A stretch of DNA of 64,000 nucleotides from a virus. The stretch's first letter is position 1, and each line of letters starts with the position of its first letter. The notes beneath the pieces are model-generated. The model was given only the letters and a program-made list of their open reading frames with translations. It was not told where the DNA came from and ran no database searches. Below, one piece after another: positions 58,609 to 64,000 of this stretch. The DNA lies in the IMG/VR virus record IMGVR_UViG_3300005532_000006, positions 26,868-90,867 of that record, one strand, 5' to 3'. The position numbers were made by a program, and so were the translations under genes.

Positions 58609-59016
58609 CTAGCCGGCAATACCGGTCTGTTGCCGCAGCGCCTCCTCGGCGAGCGCGATGGCCTTGTCGCAGAGATCCACGACCTCGGCCTGCGTGCGGC
58701 CGGGCTGGTCGTTCCACGCGGTCAGATAGGGGGTCGGAATCTCACCGGGCGGCACCGTGATGCCGGTCGCTTGGAGGAAACGCCAAAGGGCGAACCCCTC
58801 CCTAGGCTGGACGCTCTTGATGGCCAATACCGCGCCGACCAGACAGTAGCGGTACGACGTCATCCGCCGTGGGAACGGCAGCAACTGCCAGCGCCTGAGC
58901 TTGATGCAGGCGTAGTTCTGGCACCACCCCTCCGCCAGCTTGGCGCGCGCCTCCCGCAGCACCTCGACGGCATCGGCGAGGTAGCGCAGCTCTGAATCAA
59001 TCCCGTCGAACGGCAT
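58609..59016 (-). CDS. DUF6197-like small protein
   Basis: A 135-residue protein with YCLVGAVLAIKSVQPREG in the middle and TAWNDQPGRTQAEVVDLCDKAIALAEEALRQQ at the end, the WND-PGRT-AEV pattern of the DUF6197 family. Start at ATG 59016, preceded by GGAGG. Unknown role; common in phage early operons. Confidence 0.75.
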   Translation of the reverse strand: MPFDGIDSELRYLADAVEVLREARAKLAEGWCQNYACIKLRRWQLLPFPRRMTSYRYCLVGAVLAIKSVQPREGFALWRFLQATGITVPPGEIPTPYLTAWNDQPGRTQAEVVDLCDKAIALAEEALRQQTGIAG

Positions 59017-59119
59017 CGTCTTTTCCTCCCTCACGCGGCATGACGCGGCGCGCCAGCCGCACCAGAGCCGCCGCCGTTGCCGCGAGCGCCATCGCCAGCG
59101 CCCGGCGTATGCTGTTCAT
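58997..59119 (-). CDS. Small membrane peptide
   Basis: A 40-residue ORF (MNSIRRALAMALAATAAALVRLARRVMP) with an amphipathic or membrane helix, starting by ATGA overlap with the upstream gene and ending inside the next one. The ATGA coupling supports its translation. Confidence 0.55.
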   Translation of the reverse strand: MNSIRRALAMALAATAAALVRLARRVMPREGGKDDAVRRD

Positions 59120-59421
59120 CCGTTGCCACCTTGATCCCCCCGTCGAAGGCACTTGCGCAGGTCGGCGATCTCGGCCTCGATCTCGTCGAAGCGGCAGTGG
59201 ATTTCCGGTGTCGTCGGCAGCCCGAGCAACTGATCGAAGGCAGCGCCGAACTGCATGCTGGCCTGGGCCAAGCGCTCAATCGTCCAGTGTCGACCGGCGC
59301 GGAGATATTTCGCCATCCGCACCGACACGCCGAACCGGCGCGCAATGATCTTGTCCCGGTTTGGCGCCGGGATGAGCCGCGTGAGCGCCAATCCTGCGCG
59401 CTGGCCGTAGTCACTGGTCAT
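59116..59421 (-). CDS. Small HTH-like protein
   Basis: A 101-residue protein (RDKIIARRFGVSVRMAKYLRAGRHWTIERLAQASMQFGAAFDQLLG) with an HTH-like segment and a C-terminal helical part. Start at ATG 59421 by ATGA overlap. Possibly an early regulator. Family not named. Confidence 0.6.
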   Translation of the reverse strand: MTSDYGQRAGLALTRLIPAPNRDKIIARRFGVSVRMAKYLRAGRHWTIERLAQASMQFGAAFDQLLGLPTTPEIHCRFDEIEAEIADLRKCLRRGDQGGNG

Positions 59422-60026
59422 CGCTCCGGGGCAATGTCTTTGCCCTTCTTTGCCCTCCTCGCCGCTCGCCATTCGTCACCGCCGATGCCAGTTTCCGCAG
59501 CGGCATGGCAATGATCGCGAACACAACGAACGGAGGTGAGACGACGGCTTGGCAGAGCATCGGCGCCCTGATCCGGCGCGTGACGCTGCGGTTTGATCGC
59601 GAGCTTCAGGAGGCGCTCGCCACCAGAACCGGCAGAAACGGCGCGCGGACACCCGCAACTGCCACGAAGCAGTGTCCGCGCTCTCCGGCGGCCCTCGCTC
59701 CCGGCCTTTCCCAAGGAACAGGTTGCGAGACCGGAGATGACGATCGGCTCGGGGAGGGCAGCGGCTGCCGCACGCGGCGAGCCGGACCGCCCTCCCCGGA
59801 CACGCCCGGCGCTCGAAAGCGGCCCGGCGATCGGTGAAATCGCTCTTGCTGTTGTCCTGGCGGGCCAGGTGGTGCTGCCGGGCTGCGCGCCGCCTCTCGG
59901 AACGGAAAGGAGGTGATGGCGTTGGCGGCACGGCCCGGAGCGCGGCATTTCCCCCGGCGGCATCCCCCGAGCCGCCGATGCCGCCTCCGGGCCGATCCCG
60001 TCGATATGCCTCGGTGCCGCCGTCAT
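59418..60026 (-). CDS. Uncertain ORF in the small-gene chain
   Basis: A 202-codon frame (MTAAPRHIDGIGPEAASAARG) that joins both neighbours by exact ATGA overlaps (60023-60026 and 59418-59421), which argues for translation. Its Arg/Ala/Gly/Pro-heavy composition looks like a wrong-frame reading, and a plus-strand frame from 59505 (MAMIANTTNGGETTAWQSIG) also starts plausibly. About 600 bases here could therefore be a poorly conserved gene, a plus-strand gene, or a non-coding RNA. Treated as doubtful. Confidence 0.3.
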   Translation of the reverse strand: MTAAPRHIDGIGPEAASAARGMPPGEMPRSGPCRQRHHLLSVPRGGAQPGSTTWPARTTARAISPIAGPLSSAGRVRGGRSGSPRAAAAALPEPIVISGLATCSLGKAGSEGRRRARTLLRGSCGCPRAVSAGSGGERLLKLAIKPQRHAPDQGADALPSRRLTSVRCVRDHCHAAAETGIGGDEWRAARRAKKGKDIAPER

Positions 60027-60085
60027 CGCACCGCCAGCCCGATCGCGAGCGCGAGCCACAGCAGCAGGATCGGCGTTGCGTTCAT
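60023..60085 (-). CDS. 20-residue membrane micro-protein
   Basis: The ORF MNATPILLLWLALAIGLAVR is a single hydrophobic helix with ATGA overlaps at both ends. Its size makes independent function uncertain. Confidence 0.45.
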   Translation of the reverse strand: MNATPILLLWLALAIGLAVR

Positions 60086-60408
60086 GATGCCCGCCGCACC
60101 GTCTTGGGCAGCACACCGGCGGCAGCAAAAGCGCACGCCAATTTGGCAAAAGGTCCGTGGACCGGCGGCGGCCAGTCGAGCCACCACATGCCGTCCCGAT
60201 CCCGGCGCAGTTCCGGTGAGCCGGGCATGCCGAAGCAGCTGGCGATCCCGCCGCTGCTTGCGGTTTTTGGTATTCCGCAGAACCCGCAGCGGTCCGAATC
60301 ATACCGCCAGTCGTGCTCGCCGGCGGCGCAGCGCGCGCCCTGCTCCTGCTCGCGGCGGATTTCCTTGATCCGCTCGGTCAGGTCGCTGTCGGCGATTCGT
60401 TCCCCCAT
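60082..60408 (-). CDS. Hypothetical protein with Cys/His motif
   Basis: A 108-residue protein. The N-terminal SDLTERIKEIRREQEQGARCAAGEHDWRYDSDRCGFCG carries a C-x4-H ... C-x2-C pattern that could bind zinc (residues 26-45). The end is LDWPPPVHGPFAKLACAFAAAGV. Start at ATG 60408. No family assigned. Confidence 0.6.
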   Translation of the reverse strand: MGERIADSDLTERIKEIRREQEQGARCAAGEHDWRYDSDRCGFCGIPKTASSGGIASCFGMPGSPELRRDRDGMWWLDWPPPVHGPFAKLACAFAAAGVLPKTVRRAS

Positions 60409-60419
60409 CGCGCCCGCTC

Positions 60420-60635
60420 CTACTCGGCGGCAGCAGCCATGGCCGGACTGACGGGGCCGCCGCCACGGAGCGGCACGTGCGGCGCCGGCGCGCGTCCGTC
60501 GCGGCGCGCGTCGAAGAGCTTGACGGCGCCGCGGGCGCAGTCCTCGCAGATGCCGGCGCGGTTGCCCGCCGGATCGGTGACGAGAGGCCCCGTCGCCTCG
60601 AGCGGCCGCCCGCAGAAGTGGCAGCAAGGGATCAT
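60420..60635 (-). CDS. ClpX-type zinc-finger micro-protein
   Basis: A 71-residue protein with CCHFCGRPLEATG...AGICEDCARGAV: C-x2-C at residues 4-8 and C-x2-C at about 31-34, the ClpX zinc-binding domain pattern. It overlaps the membrane peptide gene by ATGA. Perhaps an adaptor to host Clp protease. Confidence 0.7.
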   Translation of the reverse strand: MIPCCHFCGRPLEATGPLVTDPAGNRAGICEDCARGAVKLFDARRDGRAPAPHVPLRGGGPVSPAMAAAAE

Positions 60636-60727
60636 CGGCGCCCCGTCATGCCGAACCGAATGAGCCGGCCGACGATCAGGCCGAACGGGATCGAGAAGGC
60701 GATCCAGGCGAGGATGGCGATCGTCAT
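60632..60727 (-). CDS. 31-residue membrane peptide
   Basis: MTIAILAWIAFSIPFGLIVGRLIRFGMTGRR: one hydrophobic helix with a basic C-terminus. It overlaps both neighbours by ATGA. Confidence 0.5.
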   Translation of the reverse strand: MTIAILAWIAFSIPFGLIVGRLIRFGMTGRR

Positions 60728-60909
60728 CGGATCGCCCTCGCGCGCACGCCCGCTTCCAGCACCATCGCGACGATCTGCCGGGCGAGGTCGATCTCGCTGT
60801 CGAGATCAAGTCCGGCCGGCTCGATCAAATCCAGCGCGTGACGGAACAGGACGTTATCGGGATCGGGCTCCGTGAGCGCGATCGGAGCGTGGGAGATGGC
60901 GGCCGCCAT
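60724..60909 (-). CDS. Hypothetical small protein
   Basis: A 61-residue helical protein (MAAAISHAPIALTEPDPDNVLFRHALDLIEPAGLDLDSEIDLARQIVAMVLEAG). TGATG overlap with the Cro-like gene, ATGA overlap with the next. Unknown. Confidence 0.55.
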   Translation of the reverse strand: MAAAISHAPIALTEPDPDNVLFRHALDLIEPAGLDLDSEIDLARQIVAMVLEAGVRARAIR

Positions 60910-61151
60910 CAGGCGGCCTCGTCTTCGGCCCGAAGAAGCCGAGGGTCTTTGAATTCCCCGGTCTCTGCGTATCGCGCCATCTGCTCGCGAGCGCGCTTCA
61001 CTGTCGAGCGGCGGCATTCGCGACCCTCGCGGATCTCAAACACAAAGGTCGGATCGCCCAGGGCATCGCGACCGAAGGCGGTCGGCGTCATCCGATGGGT
61101 GTAGAGAAACGCCTCGACTTCGGCGATCAGCGGGTGGGGAGGCAGGTCCAT
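60909..61151 (-). CDS. Cro-like regulator, first gene of the leftward early operon
   Basis: An 80-residue protein (LIAEVEAFLYTHRMTPTAFGRDALGDPTFVFEIREGRECRRSTVKRAREQM) with the compact helical pattern of lambdoid Cro-like proteins paired with S24 repressors in alphaproteobacterial prophages. It is preceded by a promoter with two operators and has a leader of only a few bases. It should antagonise the CI-like protein at 61243. Confidence 0.75.
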   Translation of the reverse strand: MDLPPHPLIAEVEAFLYTHRMTPTAFGRDALGDPTFVFEIREGRECRRSTVKRAREQMARYAETGEFKDPRLLRAEDEAA

Positions 61152-61160
61152 GAGGGTAGG

Positions 61161-61218
61161 AACATAATAGGTGCGTTCCTATCCGTCAAGCGGGACGTTC
61201 CTATTGGCAATTTCCTAT
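61161..61218 (-). promoter_or_regulatory. Leftward early promoter with two repressor operators
   Basis: Leftward: TTGACG (complement of 61184-61189), a 17-base spacer and TATGTT (complement of 61161-61166). The spacer is almost exactly an operator ATAGG-TGCGTT-CCTAT (61167-61182, plus-strand reading). A second, imperfect operator ATTGG-CAATTT-CCTAT lies at 61203-61218. The same operator type recurs at 63018-63055. For the divergent repressor gene, TTGGCA at 61204-61209 may form a weak promoter, so autoregulation is likely. Confidence 0.8.
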
Positions 61219-61242
61219 TCGGTCCCTGACAATTTGAACCGA

Positions 61243-61935
61243 ATGGACCTTGATCCTCCCCGGCTGCGTCTCCTGGAGTTGATCGGAGACCGCGAGACAG
61301 ATTTGGCGACCGTCTCTCGCGAGATCGGAAAAAATCACGCCTACCTTCAGCAGTATATCAAGAGAGGGACGCCCAGAGAGCTGCCAGAGGGGGCCCGCGA
61401 GGCGCTGGCGAAGTTCTTTCGCGTTGAACCCGACGAGTTCCGCGCCAACACGGCGAAGCGCGACCTGAAAGCAGTTAAAAGCGCAGGCGGCGATCTAATG
61501 ATGATCGGCGGTCAGGAGTTCGCTCTGCTGCCCGTATTTGATCTGCGGCTTTCTGCCGGACCCGGCGCTTGGTTCGACGAAGAAGACAGCGAGCCGCTTT
61601 ATTGGGAGCCGTATCGGCATCAGTGGCTTCGGTCGATATCCAGCGCGGCACCAAGCGAGCTGATCATCGCTCGGGTCGAGGGCGACTCCATGGAAAGCAC
61701 GCTTCACAACGGCGACCAGGTATTGATCGACCGGACGCGACGGCGAGTGAACCGCGACGGTATCTACGGCATCCGGCGCGATGATGATTTGCAGGTAAAG
61801 CGTATCGCCGTCGATCCCCGCAACGGCCTGCTGACGATCATCAGCGACAACCCGCAATATCCGCGGTGGGAGGGCGTCAATCCTGACTCTGTCGCGGTCA
61901 TCGGCCGCGTGATCTGGCTCGGCAGACAGGTCTGA
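61243..61935 (+). CDS. CI-like repressor (S24 peptidase family)
   Basis: A 230-residue repressor. Residues 1-60 hold a helix-turn-helix (LATVSREIGKNHAYLQQYIKRG); the C-terminal half is a LexA/S24 domain with catalytic Ser149 (EGDSME) and Lys186 (DLQVKRI). The Ala-Gly cleavage site expected near residues 82-105 is not evident beyond the SAGG at 80-83 and SAGPG at 104-108. It keeps lytic genes off in lysogeny and would be inactivated through RecA after DNA damage. ATG at 61243. Confidence 0.9.
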   Translation: MDLDPPRLRLLELIGDRETDLATVSREIGKNHAYLQQYIKRGTPRELPEGAREALAKFFRVEPDEFRANTAKRDLKAVKSAGGDLMMIGGQEFALLPVFDLRLSAGPGAWFDEEDSEPLYWEPYRHQWLRSISSAAPSELIIARVEGDSMESTLHNGDQVLIDRTRRRVNRDGIYGIRRDDDLQVKRIAVDPRNGLLTIISDNPQYPRWEGVNPDSVAVIGRVIWLGRQV

Positions 61936-61953
61936 AGAAGGGGGGCATCGATC

Positions 61954-62673
61954 GTGCTGGACGGCCCTTTCTTTATCGTTACCGCCTTCCTTCTTGCTCT
62001 GTATTTACCTGCAAGCGCGGCGACCACGCCGCCCTCGGGTTGGTCCATTACTGCGGACACGTCATGCGAACAACTCGTCGAGCACATCGACAGCGCCGAC
62101 GCCGATGATGTCACCGCTGGGTTCCTTGCGGTGTGGGGCGTCATGCAAAAGATCGACAGGGAGCGGGCGGCGCGGAACCTCGGCAACGTCATGCTGCAAT
62201 GCCATACGCATCCATCATGGACCCTGAGGCAGGCCATAACGGCGGCAGATGATGCACAGCCAGCCGAACAAGCCGGCGCCGCGCCACCGATGCCTAAAGC
62301 AGAAGAGGCACCGATATCGGTCAACCCGGCGGATATCGCCGTGGCTCCGGGCAAGTACGTCGGCAAGTTCATCGAAGTCGGCAAGTTGGTCTGCTACTAC
62401 GCCGGGACTGACGATTACCGATGCACGGCCACTACCCCGCCGATCATGGCGATATTTGCGAAGTCTCTCACCTCCGATGAAGGACAAAAGATCATCACGG
62501 AAGAGTGCGACACCCTCGAAAAGGCATTCAGCGCCACAAACTGCAAGGTCTTTCTCCGCTTGCGTTTTACTGCGGAAGACGTGTCTGACGATATTGTCTC
62601 CGGCTATCAGCGTCGCACTCTCATAACAGTCGAAAGTGCCGAGATCCGTTGGCCTAGCGCACGGCGGCGATAG
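61954..62673 (+). CDS. Secreted protein of unknown function next to the repressor
   Basis: A 239-residue protein starting with GTG at 61954 after a GGGGG Shine-Dalgarno. The signal peptide (FFIVTAFLLALYLPASA) is followed by a mature part with three cysteines in the second half (LVCYYAGTDDYRCTATTPP, TEECDTLEKAFSATNCKVFLRL). Gene content here resembles lysogenic-conversion cargo expressed with the repressor. Family not recognised. Confidence 0.6.
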   Translation: MLDGPFFIVTAFLLALYLPASAATTPPSGWSITADTSCEQLVEHIDSADADDVTAGFLAVWGVMQKIDRERAARNLGNVMLQCHTHPSWTLRQAITAADDAQPAEQAGAAPPMPKAEEAPISVNPADIAVAPGKYVGKFIEVGKLVCYYAGTDDYRCTATTPPIMAIFAKSLTSDEGQKIITEECDTLEKAFSATNCKVFLRLRFTAEDVSDDIVSGYQRRTLITVESAEIRWPSARRR

Positions 62674-62677
62674 CCCC

Positions 62678-62926
62678 ATGAAAGCCATCCTGCTCTCGCT
62701 GCTGATCCTGCTGACGGTGAGCGGCGGCATCGCGCGAGCTTTCGAAGGCAACTGCGGCTACTACACGAACCGCAGCGGCCACGTGGTGCCGCGGCCGTGC
62801 GGCGACTGGCATACGCAGCAGCCGCCTCCCGGCGCCACCGCACGCTGCCGCGACGGCACCTACAGCTTTTCGGAGCACCGGCGCGGGACCTGCTCGCGCC
62901 ACGGCGGCGTCGCCGGTTACCGGTAA
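62678..62926 (+). CDS. DUF3761-like secreted small protein
   Basis: An 82-residue protein with signal peptide (MKAILLSLLILLTVSGGIARA) and a C-terminal block TARCRDGTYSFSEHRRGTCSRHGGVAGY that is the DUF3761 signature, including four cysteines. The family is common among secreted proteins and phage cargo genes. Start at 62678, 4 bases after the previous stop. Confidence 0.85.
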   Translation: MKAILLSLLILLTVSGGIARAFEGNCGYYTNRSGHVVPRPCGDWHTQQPPPGATARCRDGTYSFSEHRRGTCSRHGGVAGYR

Positions 62927-63017
62927 CAGCGAACGGCTCGCGCGATGATCTGATCATCGGGAATTTATACCGCGGGAACTTAAAGCGGCGGGCCGCAGCG
63001 ATCGCCTTGCGCGGGTG

Positions 63018-63061
63018 ATAGGAAAATACCTATTGACGGGTAGGATTGTCCCTATTATCTT
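63018..63061 (+). promoter_or_regulatory. Rightward promoter with two repressor operators
   Basis: TTGACG (63033-63038), a 17-base spacer, TATCTT (63056-63061). Operator 1: ATAGG-AAAATA-CCTAT (63018-63033), just upstream of and touching the -35. Operator 2: GTAGG-ATTGTC-CCTAT (63040-63055), filling the spacer. Layout and sequence mirror the leftward promoter at 61.16-61.22 kb, so both should be silenced by the CI-like protein. Confidence 0.82.
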
Positions 63062-63091
63062 CCTCCCATCCTCAGCGATGGGAGCGCCCCG

Positions 63092-63454
63092 ATGCCGCTA
63101 CCGACTGCCGACGATCCATTCACGCGTATCGAGGCCGGCGAGGCGAAGCCCAACATCCACCAGCCAATAGCAAGGCCCGATCTTCCCCCTCTGGCCGAGT
63201 GTCCGAACGAGGATCTCGCGGAGGGGCTTCGGAGGCGCGGATATCGCGTCATATCCGACGATGACGCTGCCGCCGCGATCGCGGCGGCGCGCGCGTTCCT
63301 GATCGACCAGCTCCCCGGCCGCATTGTCGGCAAGCTCTGCGACGCGCTCGATAAGGACGAGCGCCGGCTCCTCTACGCCGCCGTTGCCCTCTACGGGAGC
63401 CGAGAGCGTGGCGTCGCCATCGAGCGACTGCGCCTGCGGATGGAGGCCGCGTGA
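63092..63454 (+). CDS. Hypothetical protein, first gene of rightward early operon
   Basis: A 120-residue protein (NEDLAEGLRRRGYRVISDDDAAAAIAAARAFLIDQLPGRIVGKLCDALDKDERRLLYAAVALYG). It lies 30 bases after the -10 and is probably transcribed from the operator-controlled promoter. The coiled middle suggests a DNA- or protein-interacting role. Family unknown. Confidence 0.6.
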   Translation: MPLPTADDPFTRIEAGEAKPNIHQPIARPDLPPLAECPNEDLAEGLRRRGYRVISDDDAAAAIAAARAFLIDQLPGRIVGKLCDALDKDERRLLYAAVALYGSRERGVAIERLRLRMEAA

Positions 63455-64000
63455 TGGCCGCCCCCCTCACCGCCGAACAACTCGCGCTGATCGAGCGCGT
63501 CCATCTCGACGAGGGCACGCACGCCAATTTCGAGGCCGGCGTCTGCGCGATGGAGCTGGTCAGCTACCTCGCCGGCGAGCCGTTCTCCGACCATCCGCAA
63601 TGCGTCTGTCCGGTGCTCGGCGCCTTCGTGCGGTCGTGGAACGACGCGCTGCCGGACGACGAGCGCGACGCGCTGCTGAAGCCGCTTCTGCCGAGGCTGA
63701 TCGGCACGCGCGGCAGTGATGCTCTTGCCGAACGCCGCGCCCTGATGGCTGCCGATTGGCTGGTGCGCGTGCATACGCCAGCGTGGCTACGGCTCGCGAA
63801 GCTCAATGCCCAAGCCGACGCGCTGGCTAACCTGCCCGAAATCACGTCGATGGCGCAGATACCGTCCATCCGCGGGCCGATTGAGGCGGCGCAGCGTGAC
63901 GCGGCCGCCGCCTGGGACGCCGCCAGGACCGCCGCCAGGACCGCCGCCTGGGACGCCGCCTGGGACGCCGCCGGGGACGCCGCCTGGGACGCCGCCAGGG
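63454..64000 (+). CDS. Protein with WDAA tandem repeats, truncated by the window edge
   Basis: The first 182 codons of a gene that continues past the right edge. The N-terminal half (HTNFEAGVCAMELVSYLAGEPFSDHPQCVCPVLGAFVRSWNDALPDDERDALLKPLL) matches an unnamed family in which the C-terminus consists of variable WDAA/RDAA repeats. Here the repeats begin around residue 150. TGATG-coupled to the previous gene. Confidence 0.7.
   Translation, partial: MAAPLTAEQLALIERVHLDEGTHANFEAGVCAMELVSYLAGEPFSDHPQCVCPVLGAFVRSWNDALPDDERDALLKPLLPRLIGTRGSDALAERRALMAADWLVRVHTPAWLRLAKLNAQADALANLPEITSMAQIPSIRGPIEAAQRDAAAAWDAARTAARTAAWDAAWDAAGDAAWDAAR
63900..64000. repeat. 12-base tandem repeat (GACGCCGCCTGG-type)
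   Basis: The final 100 bases consist of 12-base units (GACGCCGCCTGG with variants AGGACCGCC and GGGGACGCC) encoding WDAA/RTAA/GDAA tetrads. The array continues beyond the right end of the window. Confidence 0.85.

Overview
The window is a GC-rich stretch of a temperate, contractile-tailed phage or prophage, most likely of an alphaproteobacterial host. This rests on codon use, CtrA/PhoB-like and XRE-type regulators, and several alphaproteobacterial-style small proteins. No tRNA, rRNA, insertion sequence or CRISPR array was found, and neither end of the element is visible.

Layout. (1) About 1-38 kb is a leftward (minus strand) late operon in reverse order: small and large terminase near 36 kb, portal, an XkdF-type protease fused to a ParB-like domain, scaffold, decoration protein and major capsid protein. 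Neck genes and many secreted or fibre-like surface proteins follow, then contractile sheath, tube, a tail-assembly chaperone with a clear programmed -1 frameshift, tape measure, LysM-type tail protein X, hub and spike. The late operon is interrupted at 6.8-11.7 kb by an accessory island that holds two toxin-antitoxin-like pairs, a RAMP-like (Cas7-fold-like, unproven) protein and a degenerate pentanucleotide G-rich repeat. A few short plus-strand morons sit between structural genes. (2) 36.5-41.4 kb has leftward regulatory and recombination genes: a ParB-like protein, a serine recombinase and a stand-alone winged-helix regulator. (3) 41.5-45.85 kb is a rightward block with a receiver-only response regulator, unknown proteins, a small HNH protein and a protein that matches the AcrVA2 anti-CRISPR family. 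(4) 45.8-49.5 kb is a leftward, tightly coupled type IV-B CRISPR-Cas locus (cas11-like, csf2, csf3, CysH-like PP-loop enzyme, a Gly-rich peptide, csf1) without cas6, nuclease or array. csf2 carries an in-frame amber codon just before its glycine-rich loop. (5) 49.5-61.15 kb is the leftward early operon: DUF6745-like repeat protein, HU/IHF-like protein, DUF1376 replication protein, XRE regulator, SF2 helicase-DNA methyltransferase fusion, GP88-like protein, RuvC-like resolvase and a chain of tiny ATGA-coupled genes. (6) 61.15-64 kb is the immunity region: a Cro-like gene, a divergent S24-type CI repressor, two secreted cargo proteins, and a second promoter that drives the rightward genes at the right edge.

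Working together: the CI-like repressor probably silences both the leftward (61.19 kb) and rightward (63.05 kb) promoters, which share one operator type (ATAGG-N6-CCTAT). Once derepressed, the leftward early operon makes DNA-metabolism proteins and the type IV-B complex, while the separately promoted 42-46 kb block supplies the AcrVA2-like protein. The window therefore carries a CRISPR-Cas complex and a CRISPR inhibitor tail-to-tail, less than 100 bp apart.
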